Shown here in pieces: positions 23,933-37,044 of a stretch of 64,000 nt of DNA. The notes below the pieces were generated by a model. The model saw only the letters and a program-made list of their open reading frames with translations. It searched no databases and was not told the DNA's origin. The first letter of the stretch is position 1. Each line of letters opens with the position of its first letter. The DNA is taken from assembly GCA_007258455.2 (NCBI GenBank), contig VDFB02114830.1, positions 124,001 to 188,000 on the forward strand. The letters are read 5' to 3'. The translations under genes and the position numbers were made by a program. Origin of the DNA: Sequoia sempervirens. Taxonomy: Eukaryota > Streptophyta > Pinopsida > Cupressales > Cupressaceae.

Positions 23933-25703
23933 TGTTGGAAGTTTGTGTTATCATTGGTATCAACAAATCTATGTTGTTGCATTGATGTCAACCTATGGAG
24001 ATGCTTTGATTAGTTTCATTGTGTTGTCATTAGTAGTCTCACTGATGTCAACTTATGGTGTTGCTTGATGAGTGCGTGTTTATGGATGTTCAACCTCTAG
24101 TACGGTTGAGTTCATGTATTTTAGTTGGTTTTGTTGTGGTGAGAAATTGTTGCAGATGTTGAGTTGATTTATTTCATTTCATTTGGTTGTGGTGAGAAAG
24201 TGTTGTAGATGTTGTGTTGATATTTTTAGTTCTTGGTTTCCAAGTGCTTTTGAGAAAAATTAAATAGAAGAGGAAAATAGTGTGGTAAAGAGTGTTCAAT
24301 ATGCTAGAGTAGTGTTCTAGTTTTGCTTTGTATTTCTCTTATACTGAAGTTATTCTTATGTGGTTTGGATATGTTGATTAGTGGTGTTCAAAGGTGTTAT
24401 ATCCAAAGTTTCATGTTTTGGATAATTCAGCAAAGGAAGTTGTGTTCACCAGTGTGTGAACTGTGAAGTAGTGTTGTTTGGGAGAAATAGTTTTTCTCTG
24501 CATTTCTCCACAGTGTGGTTTCTAGTCTTGCGGATCTAGGAGTGATCTTATATTGCTCATACCTATCTCTTGATTTTTGGTGCTCTGCAAGGTTGGAATC
24601 ATCAGTTACAGTGTGTGGAAGGTTAACTAGTTATAAAAAAAAATTATGTTCTTTAGGTGAAAGTTGTTGTGAAGGAATTTTTGGATTTCAGGGTGTTGAT
24701 AGAATATTCCAGATTGTGTTTGAGTGTTGTGTGTGGTTCGCGAGTCATCTTTGGATCAAAGGAAGCTTGTACTTAAAATTTTAATAGTTTTTACATAGGT
24801 TCAACCGACCTTGGGTGTTTACACTAATTTTGGATATGCTTCAATGTTTGTGGAAGCATGGTGTGCCATGTCTGTGTGGATTTAGGTCCAAGTTAAGGTG
24901 TGATGTGGTCCACTTTCATTCCTCTCCACAACATGAATGTTTTGGTGTTGACCTAATTTGAATTTGCATGTTTGAGGTGAATAGCCAACCTTGTAAATTG
25001 GTTTCAAGGTTTTTATGGGTATATATATGTTGAATTGATGGAGGATGTGAGTATGAAGTGTGAGTGATGTGAAGTATGATGTGAAGTGTAAAAGTGTGAA
25101 GTGCAGTGTGAGATTTAATGACTAAGACTACTGGAAGAAGTGAGCAAAAGGTTTCTACATTCTTCAAAGAGGGTTTGAATGTACTAGTGGTGTAGTGGTG
25201 GAGCTTTTTTGTTGCTCTAAGATGGATTTCTCATTGTAACCATCTTCTATCTTATTTCTAATCTAGCAATGAGCCATTGGTAGTGAGCCCTTTTTTTTTA
25301 TTTTGGGTAGTGAGCCCTCCGGAGTGAGCCTATTATATTCGGTGTTGCAATTAATTTATACTGTAAGCTAATACTCACTGTGGTTTTTCCCTTCTTGGGT
25401 TTTCCATGTAAATATGGTGTTCTAATGTGTATGGTGTTATTGTGTTGCTTTTCTTTTTTTACCTTCATGTTAAATCAGTATAACAAATTAAGGGTAATAA
25501 GGATCTAAATGTTAATGAGGGTTTTGATGTTTTAATGAACAAATGATTCACCCCCCTCTTAGTTGTCTTGTGCATTCAATAGACTGCTCTTGAGTTCTTG
25601 TGTAATAATCACAATTGCTTCCTTGATCATGCTAGGATGAAAATGGTGAAAATATTGTATTTATATGTAATTCTTCTAATTTCTCAAAAATCAAATACCA
25701 ACA
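23933..25703 (+). repeat. Sirevirus-like 3' LTR
   Basis: Starts TGTTGGAAG right after aaagggggagat and can be closed at ataccaaca (25703), giving TGTTGG/CCAACA ends and about 1.77 kb, in the size range of Sirevirus LTRs. It contains the motif attcacccccctcttagttg (about 25548), of the kind found near the ends of many Sirevirus LTRs. No ORF. The matching 5' LTR is not in the window. Confidence 0.6.
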
Positions 25704-28700
25704 GCTAACAACTAAAATTGGAAATTCAAATAATAAATTACCAACACTGACATATTCAAATTTAAAGCCAAAAGTGTTGGTATAGCACGTAGTGTGCCCT
25801 AGACTAGATTCCTACTTTTTTGGGATCAAAAGTGTTGGGGGGAAATATTAAATGCATAATCTCATTTCCCATGTTTGATTTTCTGAGGATGTTTGTGAAA
25901 TGGGCAATTAATGCATAATTAGGGCCAAGCACATAAGGGGGAGCTAAACCTAATGTGAAATTATCAAGGGTGACAATTTCTAATACTACAAAAACAATGA
26001 TGATGATGGAAAAGAGTGCTTACCCTTGGTTGGGTAGAGGAAAAATAAATAATAAATGATTGTAAATAAAGAAATTTCAATTGATAGTGTTACCTTCGGT
26101 ATGAAATCCATGTCGAAGTGATTTCACACCATAAGTTGTCACAAAGAGTTTATAATGGATGATTGAATTTCCTTGAAGACCTACAAGAGGTTAGTCCACA
26201 TAACACAATAGATTGTGGTAGCTAGAAAGTAGAGAAGATATTGTATTATCTTCACAATTAGAGCATAATAGTGCACGATTTTATCATAACAGTGCCTAGT
26301 TATTCAAATGAGAGGGAAAAAATGCTTATATATGCATTCCAATTGATTTTATTTGGCATGGGTTGACCTAGGATCATTTTAAAACATGTAAGGTTGACAC
26401 TCAAAATGATAACTATTAAAAAGGACACCCTTAGGACTAGGGCACCCTCACCCTAGTTTGATTCTTTTTAGCCCAAAATTCTCAATGTTGGGGATTCCAA
26501 TGTATTAAATTCCCAATATGGCCCTGAAATGATAAAGTTATTAATATAATTAACTCTATAGGGAAAATGGGGTGTCAATATAGTGTGAAATCATCAAGGG
26601 TAACAATTTTATGACTGTAAACTAGTCATAATTGATATACTCAGTCAATAACATGCAAAAATATATATTAATATTGAACAACAAGTTAAAATAGGTTGCA
26701 AAGACCTTTATAGAGGGTTATAAAGTCATTATTTGTGATTTTTAACAATATAAATTGATAAAAATACTATTTACCCTATAAAAATTCATAAAAATCATGC
26801 ATATTATTTTGTATGGGATGACCAATAGTGGCACTCAAACAATAACTATTTTAAGTAGTTTAGCAAAGTTTTTTCGATTCAATAACTATGCCCTACATAT
26901 TATGGCATAACCAACAATGGAATAAAAAAATTGAACACATAATTTCTAGCTATGAATATTAAATATAGTCATGGCCTTAAAAATATATACCATCATACCA
27001 TGAACACTAAAACTAGCATGGGAAAACACGATATTACAAGTAACTTATTCAATCATAGAGTAGGAAAAGATCAACATTAGCAGAGGAAGAATAGTAACAA
27101 AGTATTAGAAAGTATCAACATATCTAAAATACCAAAAATATATTAATAATAAACTCATTAACTAATACAAATATAAAGTAACTACATACCCATGGCCAAG
27201 TGTCTCTCTGCTTCTGATTCTTTCTTCCCAATTTCACCACAACCTCTCCTCTAGCAAAAACAATATAAAAATAATTAATGATTCTTACAAAAATAGATAA
27301 GGTCCAATGTATCAAACCCCATGTGAACCATAACCCTTTTTTCACCTAGAATATTTTCCCATTCTCTACAATATGGTGAGAAATTTTCCATGTGCAACTA
27401 CTATGAGCCTCTATTCCCTGTTTAAACTAGGGATTTCTTAATGATAACAACCCTCTCCAATAAATTGTCACACTTATTTCTCCTTGGTTTATTTAATGGA
27501 ACATGTGCATTGATACACAAGTTAAGTACTCTTGAGCATAAATACGTGAGATAAATTTGATGATTGTTACAATTATGTATTTTTTTATTTTAAATGCAAT
27601 AACACAAAAAATTAGGAAGACTATATAACATGGAGGGAAATTTTTGGGTAGATTGAAAAATATTCTAGAGTATTATATAAATTTATGTATAAAATTATTA
27701 GAGATCATAGTTAAAGAAGAAACATCAAAGGCTATATGTATAGCTATAAGATAAATATTATGGCAAAAATATTATTATAAGTTCCCTTGTTATTGTTATC
27801 ACAAAAATAATCATTTTAAAATTGAAGACAATGAGCATTCCAAAATAGTAAGATATGATTCAAAATCACTAAAATCTATATAGTCAAATGCATGATTATA
27901 TGTCAAGCCATGATATTGAAACTGCGACACTTAAGCAACTAATTAAACACATTCAATCTTACATGAAACTTGGTAATCCACTATATGAATTAAGTATACA
28001 CATGACTTATTAATCATGCAAATGTTTGTGCATTTCTAGAACCATGAGACTTTGGCCTCCTATCCCCAATTTGACATTCTCTCTCAGATGATATACTCTC
28101 TCTTTGAGTGAGAGGGGTAATGTATCCTTTCATATACCTCATAATCACTATTTATATTAGTTATTACATAACTTCATAGAAAGTCATAATCATCAGTTAA
28201 CTATTATTTGTATAAAATCATGTAATTAATATAGTAGTTCTAATGCATCATGTCATCCTAGAGTATTTAACTTTTAAGGACCAAAGAACATAGTCAAGAT
28301 GGCATTTTCAACTTCAAGAAGTATAATTTAAAGGGCATAATAAGAAATAATTCATAGAGATATCATTGTTTATTCCAACAACAAAGGAAAAACTTATTTT
28401 CTATGCATCTAATAAATGAAGTTAGATACTTAAAATTTCATCTGATGTTGTAGAGCCAAAATAATTTGTGGCATGGTGCTTCACACACATGTTAAAGGAC
28501 TCAATATGAACCCTTGGATTTATTCAAATTAATCATGTTCATTCATATCTCTTTGATCCTCCTCTTCCCCAAGTGTCCCAATGAAATGGCGTAACTTGGA
28601 ATCTCATTCACCCTAATCTCTCAAGAATTTTCAACCCTTGATCTTGAGATCAAATACCAACCATTGATCCTAAATCTCCTACATCTATAAATCATCCCTC

Positions 28701-31654
28701 TCCTAAGCCATTTCAATAATGCAACCCATTTAGCAAAGTCATCTTATAGGATTGAGAAGCAATTGCAACCCAAATCAACACATCAAGAGGATTCTTGAAA
28801 GATCATTGGAGAATTCTCAAGGTTTTGGGTGCTTCATCCTCTCTATCAAGAGCTCAAATGGGAGTATATGTATAAGCAAGGTGAAATATTCATTTGTTGC
28901 ATTTTGATTCTTTATTCTTCATATTCATGTATTAATTCCCATGAATTTTTCATTTACATTCATTATTTCACCTTCATTCACACTTACATTCATACATTTT
29001 CTCCCTAGTTTGAAATTATGATTTTACCCCAAGGTCCATTTTCAAGTGGCTCTTTGTCTAACACATTGTTATTTCATTGTATTTATATACATTCAATGTG
29101 CACTTAATTTCATATAGGAGAATAATTAGAGCACATTTCAATTTTGAAGGACTATAAATAAATCAAATCTACATCGTCATCATATAGGCCATCTACACAT
29201 CTATGCATATATTCTCTTTGATAATTCATCACTATTAGTTCAGCCCACTAAAGGGGTTTGAACTAGGAGAATGCATTCACCTACTGAGTCAACTAATTCC
29301 TAAATGGAATTCCTAGACACCACCTTGATAGATTTGGATGTTGAAAAGGTGAGGGTGAATAGTTTTTCAACTACACATTCTATCAATGCAATCACATGCA
29401 ACATGTATCAATTTCATATGGCAAATCATACATACAATAACAAGCATCAAACCCATGAAGCTCAAATTTGAACCAAAGAGCTTTCTACATTAGTTTGAAT
29501 TCTTGAAAATCATCAATTTGAAAGAACGGTATTTTCTTAGAGGTGAAAAACTAGTTCAAAACATCAACAATACCATTCTTTCATTATTAACTTTAAAGCT
29601 AACTACCACTAACCCTCACATTTATTTTGTATATATTTATTATAATTTTCAAAAACTAACTCTATTATCTAGATTCAATGTTTAATTATTGTTTTGTATT
29701 TATTAACTAACCTAAATAATCTCATATAATACAATTACTTTCATTTCAACTATATTACATAAAAAGAATGTTTAAATATACAATTATTTTAAAGTCTAAA
29801 TAACATGTCAAACTTAAAGTTTTAATATTTAACTAAAATAAAAGAAAGTTTAAACTAGTTTTATATTTGATATAAACATTTTAATTAATTTAATAATAAA
29901 AATACATTTATCATGTAAAGGCATCCTTGCCTCTTTACCTTTAAACTGAAAAGAATTTCTTTGATAAAAGCTAAAATTGAAGTCAGCTCAAAACAAACAT
30001 TTTAGGAAAAGAGTTTTTAACTAATAGGTAAGCCATGTTTTAAACTTGTGTGGCCTGCCAAGGATTTTAGAATCTAATAAAACAATTCCATTACAGCGTA
30101 CCACATGTCTGGAAACCACACAAATGTTCACTGTTCTCATTTCAAACAGAAACCAGAACATTGAAAAAGCAATACCGTAATAACTTTGAGAAAAGGTGAA
30201 AGACAAAGGAATTGGAATATCTAGGAAAATGAAAACACAGAGAATATAATGAGAACATGGTGACTTCAAAATGTGTATATTATGAGCACATCTATCAACA
30301 CTTCTGTACACAGAGTACAGGTTATAAATATGGGCATTTTTCAAATTACAGAGATATGATTAAAATGGGTAGAAGCCTGTTTGGCCAACAAAGACATGGC
30401 ACTGCACAGGACAATGTATGCTCAAATCATACTACCTTCTCTGTCTTTGTAGGTGCCATGTTTTTATTGGCCGAATGAGATTGTATCCATCTAAATATGT
30501 ATTATTATATATGGTGGTGAAACTGCCAGGAGCTTTCCAGTTTGATTCATCATTCTTAGAGACTTTGCAGATGCAAAAAAGAGCTCTTTAATTTTCTAAT
30601 TTTTGATTACTCCTTACTTTTTCAAAAGGTTTGGAATCTTTTTTCTATTATCATGTTCTATTGTGCCATTGATTTTTCTGGTTGCAACTTCTACTGCTCT
30701 CTAATAATAGCAATATGCAATGCTTTATGAATGTAAGAACAATGGATTTAACTTGAAAAAATTTTGCAATAGTAAAAATTATATATTTCATTTTTTATTT
30801 TTGGGTTCATTATGATTGGGTTGTTCTTAATATAATGGCTAATGTGTAAGTGGTGTGTTTCTTATTAAGATTAAGATTTCATTAACTTTACGAATTCTAT
30901 ATATATTTTACATGTCTCCACACTCTTGGAGAGCATACATGGATGTCTAGGATGTAATTAAAGAAATAATTTATAATTTACATTCTTCTAGAATCTTGAT
31001 ATTAGTTGTCATATAAGGTGGAGAAATGCACTAATAGTTACATTTGACTTGGACACACTAAATGTTGTTTTCTAATTCTAGGAGCTAGGATTGAAGAGTG
31101 GAGAAACTTGTCTTAATAGATTGAACCAACATGAGTTATCATCTCCAAAGTGGAGTGCTACAATTGAGCATGTGAGTCACCAAGTAGTTATGAGTCAAAG
31201 ATGTCTTTGTGTTTACATATGTTATTTGAGGATACATTGTTTGTGCTCATGTGATGTCCATGTGAAATCATTGATTATGTTTACTCTTCTTAGAATATGC
31301 TCTCCAAAGTGGACATAGATTTTTTGCACTATATGATAGTTTTGGTATCCATTATTTTGGTCAACCTATTACTATTTTACTTCTCTCTTTACCTACATAT
31401 TGCAAGTATGAGATAGTAGTTTGATATCATATTTTACATGCACACAAGTGCTACCAAAATTTTGTTAGATTGTAGATTGAAGTGTGTTGATATTATAGTT
31501 TGTTTATTGAATATTAATGCATACTTGTTACCTTTCTCTAATGGAGTTCTTTCTTGAAAGGGTGTCTCATATAATTTCAATGTCGTGTTGCTAATTGATG
31601 ACTTGATAATTTTATTTATTTATTGATTTATACTTCAACATGTATAATATTTTA
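25704..31654. other. long AT-rich stretch without supported genes
   Basis: Nearly 6 kb with no domain-bearing reading frame on either strand. A 26-bp direct repeat with two mismatches occurs at 25954-25979 and 26584-26609. Around 28550-28900 there is a CT-rich, leader-like tract followed by candidate LTR-like sequence, but no terminal pair was found. The frames at 27124-27345, 30021-30344, 30257-30478 and 31091-31318 show no motif and no plant gene structure that I can support. Confidence 0.45.
25954..26609 (+). repeat. direct repeat pair (26 bp, 24 identical) about 630 bp apart
   Basis: The sequence tgtgaaattatcaagggtga, followed by caattt, at 25954-25979 recurs at 26584-26609 with two differences. 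This is too long for a usual target-site duplication, so it may be the remnant of short direct terminal repeats or a local duplication. Confidence 0.5.
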
Positions 31655-31928
31655 CGGTTTGTTGTGCGAGAGAAAAGAAGGGACTCCCCAAACCACACCT
31701 CGTTTTGGGATTCAGATGTCCCCTCTGATTCTAGGGCTATCTAGGCCTCATTCTTCTTCCAATAGGTTGTTTGTCAGCTGTTCATGTTATGTTTTTGTTC
31801 TTGTGTGGCATGTTTGGCCTGTTTTGCTTCTCCTAGTTCATGTCTTGTTTTAAACTAGCTTCTTGGCCAGTGGGCTCTCTGTAAAGGGTACAACACCCTG
31901 TAAAATGCTGCTTACTTTATCAAAAACA
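31655..31928 (+). mobile_element. 5'-truncated LINE 3' end, 274 bp, with 12-bp TSD
   Basis: A T/G-rich tract ends in ttactttatcaaaaaca, a form typical of plant L1 LINE 3' ends. It is bracketed by the perfect 12-bp direct repeat tataatatttta (31643-31654 and 31929-31940). The A-rich tail at the right end sets the strand. No reverse transcriptase is included: a strongly 5'-truncated insertion, as target-primed reverse transcription often gives. The tail resembles that of the family-D unit at 35601-37024. Confidence 0.75.
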
Positions 31929-31940
31929 TATAATATTTTA

Positions 31941-32779
31941 AAATAATCCAATATCAAGCAATCAAATTTTAACTATGCACACTTTGGGAAGCCTTTTATT
32001 GTAGTAGTTTTACCTTGTTTTGCAACATTTCTACAATTTTTAATCTTCATGGATCAAATTTTTGGAATGAATTCATAAATTCACATTCAATTTTTAGATT
32101 AAACCCAAGCCAACCATTTCTCAATTAATTGTTATATGTCAGTGTAAAGCACAAAATATTTCAAATTACATGCTAGGTATTATATAAAAGGATAAACTTT
32201 AATTCAATTTAGAGGTATATCAATTAGCTCATGTTTAACTACTTGCATCATCATTATATAGTTTAATCAAATTACATCAATATCTGAACTTAGTAACAAA
32301 TTAAGCATCTTACATGGTTATATACTGTCTTTAATCTTTGCTCCAAAACTATTTTTTTTAAAATCATATTCCAATGGTTTGGCCAAAGGAGGAGATATTT
32401 TCTTAGAAAACCCCCAAAAGGTGTTTGATAATACCTCATGCTTTGTAAATTCAAATTCCTATAGTTGAGTTGAACAAATTATAGTGACCTAAGAGTGTAT
32501 ATTTCATTTTTGCACGTAGATTTTGAATCCATAAGTGATGTTCATTTGCATGTGCATAGGATTTATCTCTACAAACTTGAATAAATGATCTAGAGCATAA
32601 CACAAATTAGCTATTCATATGTCAAATTGTTCTAATATTAAAGAATAATTTTCTTCACTAAGAGATAATCTTCAATAAAACATCATCAAGTTGTGTATAA
32701 ATTTAACTCTTCATTGTTTAAGTTCTAATTTTAAATATACATTTAAGTTACTAACCTTAAAGTATATTGTCTACCTTTA
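31941..32779. other. no gene seen
   Basis: AT-rich. Downstream (on the minus strand) of the last readable integrase sequence of copia-4. The RT region expected there could not be read, so it is deleted or decayed beyond recognition. Confidence 0.4.
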
Positions 32780-32799
32780 TTTTTCCTTTAGCTATCTTC

Positions 32800-33700
32800 G
32801 ATTAGAAAATACTATATGTTCTTTAAAAACCACATTTTTAGAATAAAACATGCTCAAGGTTAAAGTATTCTAAACCTAACAATCCTTAAAGTGCTCACCA
32901 TATCTAATGAGTATATAGTTTTGAGCCTTGAGATCCAACTTAGATCATTTATCTTTCAACACATGGACATAAGTCTCACAATCAAAAAAAATTAGATATG
33001 AAATGGATGGTTTCTTACCTGTTCACAACTCATATGGTCTCTTATCAAATAGAGATGAACAAAGAGATCTATATAGATATGAACAAGAATATATATTTAC
33101 CAAGTAATTAGTGGTACTCACAACCTCAACTTAAAAAGCATTGATTTTAACTATGTGTCACTCAAGATACTTGTAGCTCCATCCTTTACTGTCTAGAGTA
33201 ATTATTTTACAACCTTTTTTTGTTGTGTGTATGGGGCAAGTATTTGTTGCACAATACCCACATGTTTATAGAAATTATTGAATTCCCTAAAACACTATTC
33301 AAGTTCATTATCACATCTCAAGACCATTAATTTTATTATCTGGTTATTTCTCAACAAGTGCTTTAAATTCCTTGAACTTAGAGAAAAAATCATGTTTATG
33401 TTTCAAAAAGTATATCTAAGTGAATCTTGTCTAATTATTTATAAAAGAAATAAAATATCTAGGTTCATCCAAAGAGAAAATATCCACTAGATCAAACACA
33501 TTAAAATGAATAACCTCTAAAATATTTTTAGCTCTATTTCTTCCCATAGGAGAATTAACTCTATTATGTTTGTCAAACACACAATTTTCATTGAAATAAA
33601 ACTCAATAGAATAACTCAAAAAACCATCAACCATACTTTTAACCAATCATGGTTTGAATACACTTTTCTCTAATGTGACACAATCTCTAGTGCCACAAAA
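32800..33700 (-). pseudogene. copia-4 integrase remnants
   Basis: The minus strand reads HNRVNSPMGRNRAKNILEVI (about 33577-33518), YFISFINN and a stop, IYFLKHKHDFFSKFKEFKAL (about 33416-33357), and further down QQILAPYT and KPSISYL (about 33000), CETYVHVLKDK, SKLDLKAQNYILIRYG. These are the order and spacing of the copia integrase core and C-terminal region. The Asp-rich catalytic box after the second Asp is lost among stops. Confidence 0.7.
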
Positions 33701-34039
33701 CATATGAATTTTTAGAATAAATTATATTGAAAAAATAAAATATAAGTAGAGGCCTAAAGTCCCTCGCTAAGAACCTTTAGCAAGCACTAGATTAAACGTA
33801 TTTCCAATTTACAACCATATTTGTCAAAATCAACATGCACTCCAACATCATTCATCTTAGAAATAAAAATTAAAATTCCTAGTAAGTCCTAGAATGTGCA
33901 ACAAATTGGTAAGAGTTTTCACTCTCCCATCACTAAATACCAATTTTATCTATCATTGGCCAGCAATATTAAAAAAAAAATTATCATCAAGAAAAACCTT
34001 ACCACCATCACATGATTTGTAATAAAAACCCATTAATTG

Positions 34040-34240
34040 CAAGGATTCATGTGGTAGGAGGGACCTAAATTGATTAACCATGATTCATAACTAGAAATAT
34101 TAAGAAAAATAAATAAAATATTAATAGCATCATCATCAAAGGAATTTTTTTTGGAGAAATCATCAAAGGTTTTCTTATTTATATAATCCTTCTTCAAATG
34201 GTCCTATTTCTTGCAATGCCAACACTTTGAACCATTGTTT
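34040..34240 (-). pseudogene. copia-4 zinc knuckle and protease remnants
   Basis: At 34224 downward the minus strand reads CWHCKK, a stop, DHLKKD: the first half of a C-x2-C-x4-H knuckle, with the final Cys changed. About 45 codons on, it reads WLINLGPSYHMNP at 34080-34042, where copia proteases normally have DSG; here the catalytic triad reads NLG, so it could not cleave. The match is to family pattern only. Confidence 0.65.
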
Positions 34241-34920
34241 CTATTTTACTCTATCTTTATATTTCTTACATTTACCTTTGAACCTCCTTTATAGTTAGGC
34301 CTTCACTAAATACATAGTTTATCCTTCAAATCCTCATCTATGAATTTTCTCCTCATTTGTTCATTAAATAATTATATAACAAGGGTATCCATCTTGATCT
34401 CTTCATTTCCACCACTTACAAAAATAATGAAATATTCCCATGACTTGGGTAAAGAACAAAGAAATAAAATGCATGTATCTTCCTCATCTACCTTAACATC
34501 TACTAACTCAAAATTAAATTAAAAGCATTGAGGTGCTTGGCAAAAAATCTCCATTTTCAAAGAGTATATTATCCTTCTAAGGTAGAATTTATTTTTCAAA
34601 AAACTTTATTTAGTAAATATGACCTATTATCTTCCACATGTTGAATGTGATAGTCTCCTCTAAGACATTTAAGAGGATAAAACCTACAAGATGCACATGA
34701 ATGGTCTACCATTCCTTCTAGTATAACTTGTTCAATCTTCATCAAACATATCTAAAGGATTTCCCTTATTTGTGATAACTCTCCATTGATCTCTTTCTTC
34801 CAATTGAGATCTTCTATTTTGAGTTTCCAACATCTACATACACCTAGTCTCAACATCTAAATACTTTTTAAAGTAAGTTAGTGAACCTTTCTTCAAATAT
34901 AAGTATTAGCTTTGATGGTA

Positions 34921-35580
34921 ATGGGTAAATTTTGATGTTATAGCTTAAATCAATGGAAAACATATAAAATTGTAATTTTTAAAGATGTGTGATTACTATT
35001 TAGGGACATCTATCAAAAGTTAAAGTATCTCTTATTTTATAGGTCTATATTCTTGGTCAAAGCTTTCTCATTTTTGCCCAAATAAACTTGGACCATGCAT
35101 TTTTCTAGAAATTCACATTTTGGTACACTACCAAACTATACCTCTATCAAAATTTATTGGTTTATCCATACATTTTTCTTGAAAACCCACAATCTAGTCT
35201 CTTTCAATTAAGCCACACATTTTCTTGATAACCATGGGTGATTGGATTAAAATTCATGGTCTCATAGTGTCATAGACCACTAATTTTTCTAATAACATGC
35301 ATTTTATTTATATATTGTGAAATCATAATTTTGTAACTTTTAGAATTGAATTTCTTGTCAAACCATGTTTAGGCTATTTTATTATGTAAAAAAAAAATAG
35401 TTAAAGATGAGAACTAAATGAGCCTTATTTTCATCATTGAATATGTAGGCATCCTAGAATAAAGGTACAATTCCTTCTTGATCAAATTATAAACCTAAAA
35501 ATAAAAGTCTAGTTAAAAATTACAATAGTGATTAGGATGATGATTAACTTTATGATGAAAAGTGAGTTAGTGATACTATT
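34921..35580. other. no gene seen
   Basis: AT-rich spacer between copia-4 and the family-D insertion; probably the old copia-4 leader/LTR, but no terminal repeat was identified. Confidence 0.4.
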
Positions 35581-35600
35581 GAAAGTGATTGAATGATGTT

Positions 35601-37024
35601 TTTGATAAGGTAAGGAGGGTTTTGAAAGGGCCCAAAACCTTGTATAGAGCTAAGAAAAGGAAACTTCCAAACACCAAAGTAACAAACTTTTCCAATGAAA
35701 TAGAGAAGAAGAACCAGCGGAAACACCATAGTAACACAATAGACTAACAACCCACACCTAGTCACCAAATAACTAGGAGTGACAGAGCACTTAGAACCAA
35801 TAGCAATACTAATTCAAAGCCAAAAAAACATCAAAGGCCATGAGCTAGAAAAATATTACAAAAGAAAACACATGATGCAAACCAAGATCCCATCTCTAAT
35901 CACAGTCCCCACCTCAATAGGAGATAGGAAAGGGGAAAGAAACAAGGCAATAAAAGCACCTAAAAACAAATCCAACTTCCCAAAACTCTTCACCTCAATA
36001 GAAGATTATGGTAGCAAAGCAAAGCATAAGGCATCCAAAAACCCACAATAGCACCACCAAGCCCCTCCAACCAAACCAATCTCCACCTTAATAAGAGATA
36101 TCTTCACCTCCACAAGAGAAGCCAAAAAGGTGACCACTCGAAGAAAATTGCTACTTTCAATCAGATCTACAAATTCCACCTTAATAGAAGTCACAAAATG
36201 AGGAAACTGGATGATAGTAAGAATAAAAAAAGCAGTTACAGTACTTATTAACCTCAAACCCACCTAGATTGTGAGAGAAAACAAGATTTTCAAAGGAGCT
36301 CTAAAGCCAACCCCACTGAACACATCTATAGCAAGGAGCTAGCAACAAAAGATGACCCCACAAACCTTCAGACCCAACAACACTACAACCACGGGTGACC
36401 ACGAAGCAAGCCACAAAATCCAACTACTAGCCACAAACACATGAAAATATCCTGACAACAACCAAACCCCCAAAGAGTCTAAGAAAACACCTCCTCTATA
36501 GTAGTTAACTCTATAGCTAACAATGTCATGGAAAGCCATAGAAGCTTCCACAACCTAGAACAAAAAATGCAACCACCGATGAGTAACACTTTCCCAAGCC
36601 AACTAGACCACTGTCAAATAGTAGAACATCAACAAGGAGAAAACCCAAGAAGAAAAGAACTTGGGTAAACAAAATCTAATCATCCATAAGTAACTAAAAC
36701 CACCATGACCAAGATAATTTTTCAAACCCCCACAAGGAAGAGCATCTACCCCCAACAACCAACAAGTCCAACAGCACATAACCAAAGATCTTTCGCCAAG
36801 GATGACCAAACCCAAAGGATCTCCCCACATCCACTCAGCCATCAAAATAGGTGCAGCCAAACCCACCACCATAGAGTAGTCGAGGCCATTGTTTGAAGGA
36901 GCAGCAATATCAAGATCCCCATCGTCAAACTCCTCAGGGGTTTTCAAAAAATGCTTCCTGCGCCACTTCTTTCCTATCACAAGCTGCTCCATTCTACCCA
37001 AATTGATGTTAATGTTGTTTATAT
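35601..37024 (-). mobile_element. family D unit 1: LINE-tailed 1.4 kb insertion with 20-bp TSD
   Basis: The unit is flanked by gaaagtgattgaatgatgtt (35581-35600) and the same 20-mer with one mismatch (37025-37044), a duplication of the length produced by L1-type retrotransposition. On the minus strand it ends ccttaccttatcaaaaa, a LINE-like tail, right against the left duplication. It starts 23 bp before an ATG at 37001. There is no endonuclease or RT, so it depended on enzymes in trans or is an internally deleted LINE. T/G-rich sequence fills most of the unit. Related copies: 53431-54227, about 50540-51560 (partial) and the tail at 31655-31928. Confidence 0.75.
36603..37001 (-). pseudogene. 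family D short ORF (132 codons)
   Basis: Starts MGRMEQLVIGKKWRRKHFLK, followed by an acidic stretch (EEFDDGDLD) and WMWGDPLG at about residue 57, then a hydrophobic part. The first 60 residues align with the ORF at 54028-54249 (MEQQVIGRKRHGEKILKTP...), sharing MEQ, VIG, LKTP, GD and WGD at the same spacing. Both begin at the 5' edge of their unit, which suggests this was translated in the parent element. It is not a domain I recognise. The hydrophobic C-terminal part may just be translated T/G-rich tail. No confidence that it is functional here. Confidence 0.45.
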
Positions 37025-37044
37025 GAAAGTGGTTGAATGATGTT

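Larger units (their letters stand above)
32780..34920 (-). mobile_element. copia-4: decayed Ty1/copia element, gag to integrase
   Basis: Read on the minus strand from high to low coordinates: Gag-like sequence (about 34900-34250), a CCHC-type knuckle (34224 downward), protease (34080-34040) and integrase core and C-terminus (33700-32800). Order and direction agree with Ty1/copia. No LTR, RT or RNase H was found. Stops are frequent in every domain. Confidence 0.75.

Noticed and set aside
30021..30478. Overlapping frames on both strands that could be a small gene or exon
   Set aside because: No recognisable domain, no convincing splice or promoter context, and both strands are open to a similar extent.
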